Source of the DNA: Nakamurella antarctica
GTDB taxonomy: Bacteria > Actinomycetota > Actinomycetes > Mycobacteriales > Nakamurellaceae
Length of the DNA stretch: 64,000 nt
Assembly (NCBI RefSeq): GCF_003860405.1
Contig: NZ_CP034170.1
Span: 124,001-188,000 of the forward strand
Direction of reading: 5' to 3'
Below, one piece after another: positions 26,110 to 34,620 of the stretch (its first letter is position 1; every line of letters starts with the position of its first letter). The notes under the pieces are model-generated. The model was not told where the DNA came from. It did no database searches and saw only the letters and a list, made by a program, of their open reading frames with translations. Made by a program: the position numbers and the translations under genes.

Positions 26110-26853
26110 TCAGACCGCGGTGTAGCCGCCGTCGATGACCAAGGGTTGACCGGTGATATATGCCGAACCGGGGGAAGCTAAGAACAACAACAAGCCTGTG
26201 ACATCTGCCGCCTCGGCCTGGCGCCCAAGCGGGATCTGTGCCGTCAATGCTGACAGTGCCGCTGCCGGGTCTGCCTGATGCCCCCAGAAAGCGTCGTTGA
26301 ATGCGGTGTCGATCCACCCGGGACATAGCGCATTGACCGTGATGCCATCGGGGCCCAGCTCGTCGGCGAGTGAGCGCACCAACCCCAACAACCCGGCTTT
26401 GGTGGCGTGATAGGCGGGCATTCCGGCGTGCCCGCGGAAGGCGCCGGTCGACGAGGTCAGGATCACCCGGCCGTGATCTGAGGTGCGCAAATACGGTGCG
26501 GCGGCCTGCACCAAGAAGAAGGGTGCCGTCAGGTTTACCGCCAGCGACTTATTCCACTGAGCCGGGGTCCATTCCGCGAGCGGGGATGCCTGCAGGATCC
26601 CCGCGTTGTAGAAGACCACGTCTATGCCGCCGCCGAAGCTGGCTGTCGCCTCGACCGCGTCGTGCACTGCAGCTGGATCTGCGAAGTCGCATTGGAAAAA
26701 CTTTGCGGCGCCGTTGCCTGCTTCGGCTACCAGGGCAGAACCGTGGGGTTCATTGAGATCGGCCAGGAGCACGCGGTCTCCGCGCTCGCGGAATGCCCGT
26801 ACTGCGGCGGCGCCAATGCCGGTGGCGCCGCCAGCGACCAAAACGGTGCTCAC
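26110..26853 (-). CDS. Short-chain dehydrogenase/reductase (SDR)
   Basis: 247 residues. GGATGIGAAAVRAF nucleotide motif, DLNE at the end of strand two, NAGIL, Ser in VILTSSTGAF, Tyr/Lys in YHATK and the terminal TGQPLVIDGGYT. All catalytic residues are present. The GTG start overlaps the stop of the HbpS-like gene by four bases. It is related to but distinct from the SDR at 24122, so the operon encodes two different dehydrogenation steps or two substrates. Confidence 0.9.
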   Translation of the reverse strand: MSTVLVAGGATGIGAAAVRAFRERGDRVLLADLNEPHGSALVAEAGNGAAKFFQCDFADPAAVHDAVEATASFGGGIDVVFYNAGILQASPLAEWTPAQWNKSLAVNLTAPFFLVQAAAPYLRTSDHGRVILTSSTGAFRGHAGMPAYHATKAGLLGLVRSLADELGPDGITVNALCPGWIDTAFNDAFWGHQADPAAALSALTAQIPLGRQAEAADVTGLLLFLASPGSAYITGQPLVIDGGYTAV

Positions 26854-27287
26854 GCTCGCGCCGTGGCCAAACCGAGTGATGTCACGGCATTCTCGGCGCA
26901 GGCTTGGTCAACCGATGATGCGGCGCCGCTGACACCGACGGCGCCGATGAGGTCGCTTCCGTGGAAGACGGGAACTCCGCCGGGGAAGACAATGCAGCGG
27001 CCTTCGAGCGAGCCGGCCATGCCCCAATCGGCGCCAGCCGGCGCGGAGGATTCCGCCCACTTGGCGGTGGGGTGGCCGAATGCAACTGCGGTGTAAGCCT
27101 TGTCGGAGGCAATGGACGTGGCGCCCAACTGGGCGCCGTCCATCCGGCAAGTGGCCACATGTTGGCCACCGCGGTCAACCACCACTACGGATAGCGCGCA
27201 CCCCGCCGATGTCGCTTCCTTCTTGACGCCATCGAGCAACGCCTCCGCCACGGCTAGGGACATATCCGGCCCCACGATAAATTCCAT
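26850..27287 (-). CDS. GlcG/HbpS-family protein
   Basis: 145 residues of the DUF336 (GlcG/HbpS/PduO C-terminal) family: LAVAEALLDGVKKEATSAG, CALSVVVVDRGGQHVATCRM, the SIASDKAYTAVAFG segment and VFPGGVPVFHGSDLIGAVGV. Family members bind heme or cobalamin or occur in catabolic operons as accessory proteins. No signal peptide is seen, so it is cytoplasmic. The ATG at 27287 is preceded by GAAGGG. It is the first gene of the leftward operon, reading away from the divergent promoter. Confidence 0.85.
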   Translation of the reverse strand: MEFIVGPDMSLAVAEALLDGVKKEATSAGCALSVVVVDRGGQHVATCRMDGAQLGATSIASDKAYTAVAFGHPTAKWAESSAPAGADWGMAGSLEGRCIVFPGGVPVFHGSDLIGAVGVSGAASSVDQACAENAVTSLGLATARA

Positions 27288-27408
27288 CTCCGACACCCTT
27301 CATCGAACTGCGCTGATTCGTAGAACTGCTCTGAAGTCACATCCCAGCGGTGCGTGACGCATCGCTCGTCTCGGTCGCTGCGTTCTGGACATCCGTGCTG
27401 GTAAGTCG

Positions 27409-27426
27409 TATTCTTTATAAAGAATA
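27409..27426. promoter_or_regulatory. 18-bp palindromic operator in divergent promoter
   Basis: TATTCTTTATAAAGAATA is a perfect palindrome placed between the diverging HbpS-like and gamma-glutamyltransferase genes. CGTAT just before it and ATACG just after it extend the symmetry. It is the obvious site for a dimeric regulator controlling both operons. It does not match the TTGTATA sites further right. Confidence 0.65.
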
Positions 27427-27472
27427 GCTGATACGGATGGATTCGGCTACCAGCAATAATCGGGGAAACGAA

Positions 27473-28963
27473 ATGAGAGTGAGCGCCATGACGCTGTCCG
27501 CAGATCGAGATACGCACTGCGCGCCCGTTGCCGGGGAATACGGCGCGGTCTCTGCCGGGCATCCGCTCGCGGTTGCCGCCGGTACGTCCGTGCTGGCCGA
27601 GGGTGGTAGCGCGGTCGATGCAGCCATCGCCGCCCAAGCCGTGACGTGTGTGTGCATGCCCCATTCCGCGGGACTCGGCGGCGACATGCTCGCCCTGGTC
27701 CGTGAAGCCGGTGGCGAGGTGTTCTCCGTCAACGGCACCGGCCGCAGCGGACTGGCAGCGGAAGCCATTACCTCGACAGGCGGCGCATCCGTCACGGTTC
27801 CGGGGCTGGTCGCCGGCTGGGTGCACGCCCACCGACGCTGGGGACGCCTGACTCTCGCGCGGGTTTTGAGCGATGCCATTCGGATCGCGAGGCAGGGTTT
27901 CGATATCGACAGCTCGCTTGTCCTTGCTCGCGATCAGCAACGGGAACGCCTCGTTGCAGGCGGCGCGGAAAACTGGCCGCTGCTGCGCCTTGACGCAGGG
28001 GATCTGTGGCGCCAGGAAGAACTAGCCCGATTTCTGACAGATATCGCAGACTCCAAGGGCGAGAGCTTCTATACCGGCAGCGCCGTGGCGGCCATGACGG
28101 ACGCGGTGCAACGAAGCGGTGGATCTCTCACCGCGCGGGACTTCGAACTGCACACCACGCAGGCCAGCACACCCGTTACCGTCGACTTCGATGGCGGCCG
28201 GCTCTCAGTTCAGCCGCCGTCATCGCAGGGCGTGCTGCTCGCACTCGCCGCTACCGCTGCCGAACGTCTGATACCCACAGTGCCGGAAAACTCCAGGGAC
28301 CACCTGCTGGTAGAGATTACCGAGGCGGTGTTTGCGCATCGGTCGGAATGCGGGGACGCGGAATCGGTGTTGGCGCAGCAGATTTCGGTTGATCCGGAAC
28401 GAGCCGCACACCGCGGTGGTCCCCGCGCCTATTTGCACACGGCCGGCGTCGCGGCCGCCGACGCTTCCGGCATGGTTGTCTCGTCGTTGGTGAGTGTGTT
28501 CGATGATTTCGGCTCCTGCGTATTCGTCCCCGAATTGGGCATCTCGTTGAATAATCGGGCGGCCGGATTTACCGACGGAGCGAACGCAGCCGGCCCCGGC
28601 AAGCGTCCCGTCCACACCCTCGCTCCGGCGCTACTCCAGCGGTCCGACGGGAGCGTACTCGCGATGGCCACTCCCGGCGCCGACGGCCAAGTGCAAACGC
28701 TGCTTCAGATTTTGGTGGCGCTCGGCGATGGCGAACCCCTCGGCGCAGCCATTGCGGCGCCCCGCTGGCGCAGCGAAAACAACCAGTTGATGATCGAGCG
28801 GGACCACCTGCAGCGCGGTGATCTAGGGAGCCGGGGCCACCACCTGAAAGAGCTACAGCCGGGTAATGACCTGTTCGGCGCCGTCGTAGCCGCCGGTTTC
28901 AGCGACGGCAAGCCCTTTGCTGCGGCGGACTGGCGGCGCCAGGTTTCCGCAGCAGGAATTTGA
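27473..28963 (+). CDS. Gamma-glutamyltransferase-family hydrolase
   Basis: 496 residues. N-terminal region GAVSAGHPLAVAAGTSVLAE, GGSAVDAAIAAQAVTCVCMP, GLGGDMLAL and NGTGRSG match the large subunit. The maturation site is seen as LHTAGVAAADASGMVVSSLV, where the Thr would become the N-terminal nucleophile of the small subunit. FDDFGS and NNRAAGF follow as expected. No signal peptide is present, unlike periplasmic GGTs, so it probably acts in the cytoplasm on gamma-glutamyl amides or a related amide. GGGGA precedes the ATG at 27473 by six bases. Confidence 0.85.
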   Translation: MRVSAMTLSADRDTHCAPVAGEYGAVSAGHPLAVAAGTSVLAEGGSAVDAAIAAQAVTCVCMPHSAGLGGDMLALVREAGGEVFSVNGTGRSGLAAEAITSTGGASVTVPGLVAGWVHAHRRWGRLTLARVLSDAIRIARQGFDIDSSLVLARDQQRERLVAGGAENWPLLRLDAGDLWRQEELARFLTDIADSKGESFYTGSAVAAMTDAVQRSGGSLTARDFELHTTQASTPVTVDFDGGRLSVQPPSSQGVLLALAATAAERLIPTVPENSRDHLLVEITEAVFAHRSECGDAESVLAQQISVDPERAAHRGGPRAYLHTAGVAAADASGMVVSSLVSVFDDFGSCVFVPELGISLNNRAAGFTDGANAAGPGKRPVHTLAPALLQRSDGSVLAMATPGADGQVQTLLQILVALGDGEPLGAAIAAPRWRSENNQLMIERDHLQRGDLGSRGHHLKELQPGNDLFGAVVAAGFSDGKPFAAADWRRQVSAAGI

Positions 28964-29034
28964 CCCTCCAGCACGCCAGTGCCTCAGCGCAGCGCCTCGC
29001 GATTACGGCCATTTACGGACAGGAACCGAGCACG

Positions 29035-30252
29035 ATGACAGCATCAGACCTCACCCAGCAAATCCGCACCCGTATTGAGGAGCAGCGAGAGCAGCTCGTC
29101 GCGCTCTGCGCCGAGCTGGTCGCCGCGCCGAGCGTCAATCCCGTCGGTGACACCAGGCAGGCGGCGGAAGTGGTCGCGCGCGCACTGACAGTGCGTGGCC
29201 TCGACGCCCATATGGAGTTCACCGACCCGACGATGCCGTCGGTGCTTGCCGCCGTCGATTCGGGGCGCCCCGGCCCGCATTTGGTGCTCAACGTGCACCT
29301 GGACACCATGCCGCCCGGCGACGAGTCGGACTGGTCGGTCCCGGTGTGGGAGATGACCCGTCGAGACGGACGGCTTTACGGCCTCGGCATGGGCAACATG
29401 AAGGGCGCTGTTGCGGCGATGATCACCGCTGTTGCCCTGCTCAACGAATTGCGCGAGACCTGGTGCGGGCGAATCAGTTTCACCGCCGTCAGCGACGAAG
29501 TCGTGTTCGGCGACAACGGTGCCGCGTTCCTGCTTCGCGAACATCCGGATCTGTATGGCGACGCGTTGATCTGCGGTGAGGGCCCGGGCTTCAAGCGCCT
29601 CGCCGTGGGGGAGAAGGGGGTCCTGTGGCTCAACATCGAGACCTCCGGCATTGCGGGGCACTCGTCCGCAGTGCAGTTGGGCAGCTCGGCCGCGGCTCGT
29701 ATCGCTGCGGCGGTCGGCCGTATTGACAGGCTTTCCGGTTATCAAGGAACGCTCCCGCCGGAGCTCGCCAGTTTGGGTATCGGGAATGACGACCCCGGGC
29801 TGACCCTCACCGCGAACGTGGGCACCATCGCTGCAGGAACCTTTATCGGGCAGATAGCTACAGCTGCCCAAGCGGGAGTTGATCTGCGACTGCCCCCGGG
29901 GTTGTCGATGGAAGAGGCCGAATCGATGGTGAACGCCGCTGTGGCAGATATCGACTCGGCGACGGTGTCCCGAATCAAAGGCTGGGACGCGAACTGGACC
30001 TCCCCGCACACCCCGCTCGTGCAGGCTTTCGCTGCGGCGTCGGTCGCCGTCACCGGGGCGGACCCGCAGTACGCGGTCCGACTGCCAGCCAGCGATGCGA
30101 GCCGGTGGCGCCGGGAAGGAATCCCCGCCCTGTGTTACGGCCCGCAACCCACGCTGTCGGCGGGGATTGACGACTATGCGGAGGAGCAAGAGGTGCTGGA
30201 CTGCGCCGCCCTCTATGCGGTTGCCGCGCTGAATTATCTGGTTCAGGAGTAA
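29035..30252 (+). CDS. M20-like protein with substituted metal ligands
   Basis: 405 residues, with the overall sequence order of ArgE/DapE/acetylornithine-deacetylase-type M20 proteins: LVAAPSVNP, VLNVHLDTMPPGDESDW, then GMGNMKGAVAAM, SDEVVFGDNGAAF, GEGPGFKRLAVGEKG and LPASDASRWRREGIPALCYG. The first metal His (HLDT) is kept. The bridging Asp of the usual DMKG is Asn, the second Glu of the usual DEE is Val, and the last His ligand near the C-terminus is absent. It may bind metal differently or not be a hydrolase. AGGA precedes the ATG at 29035. It follows the gamma-glutamyltransferase gene by about 70 bases. Confidence 0.75.
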   Translation: MTASDLTQQIRTRIEEQREQLVALCAELVAAPSVNPVGDTRQAAEVVARALTVRGLDAHMEFTDPTMPSVLAAVDSGRPGPHLVLNVHLDTMPPGDESDWSVPVWEMTRRDGRLYGLGMGNMKGAVAAMITAVALLNELRETWCGRISFTAVSDEVVFGDNGAAFLLREHPDLYGDALICGEGPGFKRLAVGEKGVLWLNIETSGIAGHSSAVQLGSSAAARIAAAVGRIDRLSGYQGTLPPELASLGIGNDDPGLTLTANVGTIAAGTFIGQIATAAQAGVDLRLPPGLSMEEAESMVNAAVADIDSATVSRIKGWDANWTSPHTPLVQAFAAASVAVTGADPQYAVRLPASDASRWRREGIPALCYGPQPTLSAGIDDYAEEQEVLDCAALYAVAALNYLVQE

Positions 30253-30273
30253 CAGCCGCCGACGCTAGACTCC

Positions 30274-30298
30274 GTACAAAATATATGTTATACAAAAC
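30274..30298. promoter_or_regulatory. AT-rich putative GntR site upstream of GH31 gene
   Basis: On the minus strand TTGTATAACATATATTT is similar (about 14 of 17 positions) to the sites before the binding-protein and GntR genes. TACAAAA is also directly repeated 16 bases apart. It lies about 45 bases before the ATG of the GH31 gene, in an otherwise GC-rich context. Confidence 0.45.
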
Positions 30299-30342
30299 AC
30301 AAGAGTGGTCATGTGGACCACGCGTCGAGGAGTGAAAACACT

Positions 30343-32742
30343 ATGGCTGGTACGCACGAGATCGCGCCCTTCCTGGGCACTCCAATGCCCGTGGAATTCG
30401 TGGCCAAGCTGGCGTCTTTCGAGGTCGTCGGGTCCAGCGTCATCATCGCCTGCGACACCGAGCGGCATATGCCCGAAATGCAGGACTACTACGGAACGCT
30501 GTGCGAAACCGTCCTATCCGCACCCACGGCGGGCACCCCGTCCACGGTGCGGCTGGATTTCTGGACCCCGTCCGTTATGCGGCTTCGATACAGCGCTGGA
30601 TCCGACGTTCCCGCTACGCCAGTACCGCCCCTGATCGGAGGGGAGGGCGCCATCAGCCCGATGCTGATCGGCGCGCCGGACAAGCAGGTAGCGCTGGAAA
30701 TGACCGAAACCGACGACGAAGTGACGATCACAACGTCGGCAGTCGTCCTCACCATTACCAAAGATCCGTGGCAGCTGACCCTGCGCGATAGAGCCGGCAA
30801 GATGCTGTGGTCCACCAAGCCCGTTGATATCGACGGATTGAGCCGCCCCCGGAACCAATGGAACCCGCCCGAGCAGCGCTGGATCTTCCTGCACCGGTAC
30901 GCCTACCCCCTGGGTCGCGTGTGCGGCAAAGACCGGAACACCGTCTTCGCGTCCTTCGAACTGCGGCATGACGAGAAAATCGTCGGCTTCGGCGAGGCCT
31001 TCGGCCGGTTCGACAAGGTCGGCACCTCGCAGATGCTCTGGCTGCAGGAAGCGTTCGGCAACGCCAGCCCCGCCTCCTATAAGCAGGTTCCGTTCTATAT
31101 CTCGAACCACGGACACGCCGCCTTCGTGCACACCTCCAACGCGGTGCGCTTCGACGTCGGAAGCCGCGAGCACACCGCGATGTCGGTGATGATCGAAGAC
31201 ACCGACGCTCTCGACATGTTCGTCATCGCCGGAAAGCCCGCCGAGATTCTGCCGCGCTACACGTCTTTGACGGGCGCGCCAGCAGTGCCGCCGCCGTGGT
31301 CGTTCGGGTTCTGGCTGGGCCGGATCACCTACGACTCGCAAGAGCAGGTCGAGGCCGTCGCCAAGGAACTGCGCGAGAGACGCATCCCCACCGACGTCAT
31401 CCACATCGACACCGGTTGGTTCAAAAAGGACTACACCTGCGACCTCACGTTCTCGCCCACCCGGTTCCCCGACCCGGCCGGAATGATGGCCCGTCTTCGC
31501 GAACAGGGCATCCGGGTGTGTCTTTGGCAGTGGCCGAACTACAACGTCGCCAGCCCGCTCTTCGATGAGGGGCTGGAAGGCGGTTACCTCGCCAAGCGCA
31601 CCAGCGGCCATGCTTTCACCTTCCCCGGCGGTTATGGGCAGGACGCCGGAATGATCGACTTCTCCAACCCCGAAGCCGTCGAGTGGTACCAGGGAAAGCT
31701 TGCTGCCCTGTTCGAATTAGGGGTTTCGTCGATCAAGGTGGACTACGGCGAAGGTGCCGTCCCGTCCGCGAGCTACGCGAATATTCCGTCGGAGTCGATG
31801 CGCAACCTCTACCCGCTGCTCTACCAAGACGCGGTCTGGCAAGCGTCAGTGCGGGCCGGCGGGGAAGATGCCGTCATTTGGGCACGTGCGGGGTGGGCCG
31901 GGTCGCAGCGGTATCCGATCCACTGGAGCGGCGACGGCATCGCCCGTTTCGAGGACCTGCCGTGCGTGCTGCGCGGGATGTTGTCGATGGGTCTGTCCGG
32001 TTTCTGTTTCTACAGCCACGACGTCGGGGGCTTCTCCGGCAATCCCAGCCCGGAGCTCTACATCAGGTGGCTGCAGTTGGGCGTCTTCTCCTCACACGTC
32101 CGCGCGCACGGATCCCCGCCGCGAGAACCGTGGGAATACGGTTCGCACGCCGAAGAGGTCACCCGCCGCTACCTGGATCTTCGCTACCGGTTGATGCCAT
32201 ACCTGTTCACCGCCGCGGTCGAGGGGGCGCGCCGATCGCTGCCCGTTGCGCGTCCGCTGATCCTGGATTCCCCGGAGGACCCGATCAGCTGGAACATCGA
32301 TGATGTCTACCTCTTCGGCCCGGATATCTTGGTGGCTCCGATCCTGCAGGAGGGCGCTACCAGTCGTACCGCTTACCTGCCTTCGGGTGCCTGGTTGAAC
32401 TTCTGGACCGGCGAATCGGTGACAGGCGGCGCGTTCGTCACCGTCGAGGCCGACTTGGAAACGCTGCCACTGTTCGTGCGCAGCGGCTCGATGATCCCGA
32501 TGGGACCCGAGCAGCAATACGTCGGGGAGCACCCGTGCGACCCGCTCGAACTGCACTTCTGGGGGCCCACGACCAGCGGCGAACAGGCTGTACATATCGC
32601 CCAGGGCAAGGTCGTAAAGGTTGCGTGGCAGACCGTCGACGGCAAGTTGGAGGTCGACGCGGTCGGTGCACCCGGGCTTGTAGAGATCGTTATGCACCAC
32701 GGCGGGGTAGTCCCATCCGGATACCGGAGTATCGAGCGCTAA
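30343..32742 (+). CDS. GH31 alpha-xylosidase-like enzyme
   Basis: 799 residues, close to E. coli YicI in length. An N-terminal beta-sandwich domain is followed by the (beta/alpha)8 barrel with RRIPTDVIHIDTGWF, the nucleophile Asp in SIKVDYGEGAVP, the motif ARAGWAGSQRYPIHWSGD where the acid/base Asp follows, and GFCFYSHDVGGFSGNP. C-terminal beta domains end the protein. No signal peptide is seen, so it acts on imported glycosides, probably alpha-xylosides or alpha-glucosides. GAGGAGTG precedes the ATG at 30343. It ends 13 bases before a strong terminator. Confidence 0.93.
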   Translation: MAGTHEIAPFLGTPMPVEFVAKLASFEVVGSSVIIACDTERHMPEMQDYYGTLCETVLSAPTAGTPSTVRLDFWTPSVMRLRYSAGSDVPATPVPPLIGGEGAISPMLIGAPDKQVALEMTETDDEVTITTSAVVLTITKDPWQLTLRDRAGKMLWSTKPVDIDGLSRPRNQWNPPEQRWIFLHRYAYPLGRVCGKDRNTVFASFELRHDEKIVGFGEAFGRFDKVGTSQMLWLQEAFGNASPASYKQVPFYISNHGHAAFVHTSNAVRFDVGSREHTAMSVMIEDTDALDMFVIAGKPAEILPRYTSLTGAPAVPPPWSFGFWLGRITYDSQEQVEAVAKELRERRIPTDVIHIDTGWFKKDYTCDLTFSPTRFPDPAGMMARLREQGIRVCLWQWPNYNVASPLFDEGLEGGYLAKRTSGHAFTFPGGYGQDAGMIDFSNPEAVEWYQGKLAALFELGVSSIKVDYGEGAVPSASYANIPSESMRNLYPLLYQDAVWQASVRAGGEDAVIWARAGWAGSQRYPIHWSGDGIARFEDLPCVLRGMLSMGLSGFCFYSHDVGGFSGNPSPELYIRWLQLGVFSSHVRAHGSPPREPWEYGSHAEEVTRRYLDLRYRLMPYLFTAAVEGARRSLPVARPLILDSPEDPISWNIDDVYLFGPDILVAPILQEGATSRTAYLPSGAWLNFWTGESVTGGAFVTVEADLETLPLFVRSGSMIPMGPEQQYVGEHPCDPLELHFWGPTTSGEQAVHIAQGKVVKVAWQTVDGKLEVDAVGAPGLVEIVMHHGGVVPSGYRSIER

Positions 32743-32755
32743 ATCCCCGAGCTTG

Positions 32756-32822
32756 AACGGGCTGAGTTTCGTCATCGCGTCTGGAATGTGTCAGCGCGTC
32801 TGGCGAAACCCAGCCCGTTTTT
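32756..32822 (+). terminator. Intrinsic terminator after GH31 gene
   Basis: AACGGGCTGAGTTTCG (32756-32771) pairs with CGAAACCCAGCCCGTT (32804-32819) at 15 of 16 positions, followed directly by a run of five T residues. The 32-base loop holds a smaller repeated word (GCGTCTGG). Confidence 0.8.
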
Positions 32823-32910
32823 GTGTTCCGTATCGACCCGGCCTTGCCGCCACCCTGTGCGCCAACGCCGCCACCCTGTGCGCCAGCACCGCCATGGCTC
32901 CGGACCGGCC

Positions 32911-32974
32911 GAGTGCAGCTTTACCACGCATATTCTGTCGATTTGCGGCAAAATTGCGTGGTGAACCTTCACTC
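32911..32974. repeat. Imperfect inverted repeat, REP-like
   Basis: GAGTGCAGCTTTACCACGCA (32911-32930) and the reverse complement of 32955-32974 (GAGTGAAGGTTCACCACGCA) agree at 17 of 20 positions, around a 24-base AT-rich centre. Substitutions that largely preserve pairing are typical of repeated extragenic elements. Confidence 0.55.
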
Positions 32975-33193
32975 GGCGATAACGCAGCGCTCAATGGGGC
33001 AAAGAGTCAGCGCCAATGAGCGGTCACGGCGGGTTCGGGTAAATATTCTCGCTGACGGGGCTCCTCCCACGACCGCCTGCTGCACTCCGCCCTTTTTGCT
33101 CCACTAGTAGGAGGGAGCTCCACCTCGAACTGGAGCCGCCTCCACAAAATGGCGCAGGTAAGGCGCAAGAACCGCCGTGTGTGCCGCGCGGCT

Positions 33194-33358
33194 GCGAGGC
33201 CGCCCCGGTGCGCCGGCCCGACAGCGAGGCCGCCCCGGTGCGCCGGCCCGACAGCGAGGCCGCCCCGGTGCGCCGGCCAGACAGCGAGGCCGCCCCGGTG
33301 CGCCGGCCCGAAAGTAAGGCCGCCCCGGTGCGCCGGCCAGACAGAGAGGCCGCCCCGG
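33194..33358. repeat. 30-bp tandem repeat array, about 5.5 copies
   Basis: The unit starts GCGAGGCCGCCCCGGTGCGC and has an exact 30-base period at 33194, 33224, 33254, 33284, 33314 and 33344. Copies differ by one to three bases. It holds a small CCGG-TGCG-CCGG palindrome. Because the period is a multiple of three, several frames stay open (for example EAAPVRRPDS units), but no start signal supports translation. Confidence 0.85.
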
Positions 33359-33444
33359 GTGTTCGCGGTAACGAAAACGCGGGTACTTCGGTCTCAGGTC
33401 AATAACTTCGCAGATTTAACTTGTGGTGCCGGTCATACTGTGTA

Positions 33445-33461
33445 TTGTATAAGATATTATT
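33445..33461 (+). promoter_or_regulatory. Putative GntR operator upstream of binding-protein gene
   Basis: TTGTATAAGATATTATT differs at one position from the site upstream of the GntR gene (36296-36312). It lies 22 bases before the ATG of the binding-protein gene and overlaps the likely -10 region. Confidence 0.55.
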
Positions 33462-33483
33462 CATTCAACGATGGGGGTTTTAC

Positions 33484-34476
33484 ATGAAGTACGCAAGCGC
33501 ATCAGTGCTGATCGTCAGCATGTTGGTGGCCGTCGCTGGGTGCGGCAGTAGTTCCGACACCGCCGGCACCACCGCGGCGAGCAAGAGCTCTAGCTCGGCA
33601 GCAGCAACAAGCGCAGGAGCAAGCGCAGGAGCAAGCGCTACCTCAAGCGAGGCCCCCAGCGCAGCAACGAGCGCGAGCGGTTCGGGTACAGCAGCGTCGG
33701 GCGATGCCACCTGCGAGTCGATTGCTGCGAAGTACCCTGCACTCAAAGGCACCACGGTGAAAGTGGGTACCTCGCCGGGCGCTGGGAATTATGACGCTGT
33801 CGACGAGCAGGACCCGAACAAAATTGTGGGGGTCGAGCCAGATCTTTACGACGCAGTGAGCAAATGTGTCGGATTCTCGTGGGAGCTTCAGAAGCAAGAC
33901 TTCAGTGGACTGATTCCGGCTATGCAGGCTGGCCAGATCAACATGATTTCGTCCGGAATGTATGCCTCTGACGAACGTGCGCAGCAGATCAACTTCGTCC
34001 AGTACATGAAGGCGGGGGAGGCGTCGATGGTCGCCAAGGGCAACCCGAAGGGCCTGACGTCGATCGAATCCACCTGCGGAATGACTGCCGCTCAGGTGAC
34101 GGGGACTGTCGAGAACGCAATTTTCGACAAGCAGAGTGCTGCCTGCGAAGCCGCAGGAAAGCCTGCAATCGTGGCTTTGTCGTTCCAGGACAACAGTCAA
34201 GCGGTGAGCGCTGTTGCTCAGGGTCGCGCTGACATCTTTCTGACCGACAGCGGGGTGGCTGCCTACCTCGCGGCGAAATTCCCGAAGCTCGAGATTGGAT
34301 TCCCAATCGTGTCAGACTTCGTGTTTGGTTTCGGATTCGCCAAGGATAATGCAGATTTAACGAATGCGTTCCAAGACGCTCTCACCCTGTTCTACAAAAA
34401 TGGCGATCTGGAAAAAATGATTGTCAAGTGGGGTTTCGATGCGTCGCAGATTTTCGAACCGGCAATCAAGTCTTAA
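33484..34476 (+). CDS. Amino-acid-type ABC transporter binding lipoprotein
   Basis: 330 residues. Lipoprotein signal ending VAVAGC, an Ala/Ser/Thr linker (about 20-75), then a family 3 solute-binding domain: TVKVGTSPGAGNYD, PDLYDAVSKCVGFSWELQK, SGLIPAMQAGQINMISSGMY then SDERAQQINFVQYM, and a hinge FGFGFAKDN. Family 3 proteins capture polar amino acids, opines or similar. It precedes the fused permease-ATPase gene and completes the importer. GGGGG lies before the ATG at 33484. The transporter suggests that the locus feeds on an amino-acid-like molecule. Confidence 0.9.
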   Translation: MKYASASVLIVSMLVAVAGCGSSSDTAGTTAASKSSSSAAATSAGASAGASATSSEAPSAATSASGSGTAASGDATCESIAAKYPALKGTTVKVGTSPGAGNYDAVDEQDPNKIVGVEPDLYDAVSKCVGFSWELQKQDFSGLIPAMQAGQINMISSGMYASDERAQQINFVQYMKAGEASMVAKGNPKGLTSIESTCGMTAAQVTGTVENAIFDKQSAACEAAGKPAIVALSFQDNSQAVSAVAQGRADIFLTDSGVAAYLAAKFPKLEIGFPIVSDFVFGFGFAKDNADLTNAFQDALTLFYKNGDLEKMIVKWGFDASQIFEPAIKS

Positions 34477-34517
34477 TTAAGCAAGTCGTAGGCTATCAAG
34501 TCTTTCTGAATTAAAAA

Positions 34518-34551
34518 GTGGTGGGAAGCGATGATGGACGCTTCCCGCCAC
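34518..34551 (+). terminator. Hairpin between binding-protein and permease genes
   Basis: GTGGTGGGAAGCG (34518-34530) pairs with CGCTTCCCGCCAC (34539-34551), with one G-T pair and an 8-base loop. Hairpins in this position usually protect the upstream mRNA or attenuate transcription, giving more binding protein than permease. Confidence 0.65.
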
Positions 34552-34620
34552 AAATTCGGCTATACATCTCGCACGTGTTACACCCTCCGTAAATAATCCG
34601 CCGGGCATCAGGAGCTTGAC

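Larger units (their letters stand above)
32823..33444. other. Repeat-rich intergenic region
   Basis: No protein gene is convincing here. In order it contains a 21-bp tandem duplication (32846-32887, unit GCCGCCACCCTGTGCGCCAAC-like), an imperfect inverted repeat (32911-32974) and a 30-bp tandem repeat (33194-33358). The binding-protein promoter follows. Confidence 0.6.

Noticed and set aside
29044-31611. Long minus-strand frames of 365 and 381 codons
   Set aside because: Antisense to the M20-like and GH31 genes, which are well supported.
33194-33358. CRISPR array
   Set aside because: The 30-bp units follow each other directly with no unique spacers and there are no cas genes.
33149-33487. 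Protein with RPPRCAGPTA or EAAPVRRPDS repeats
   Set aside because: Several frames stay open only because the repeat length is a multiple of three; no start signal or flanking domain supports translation.
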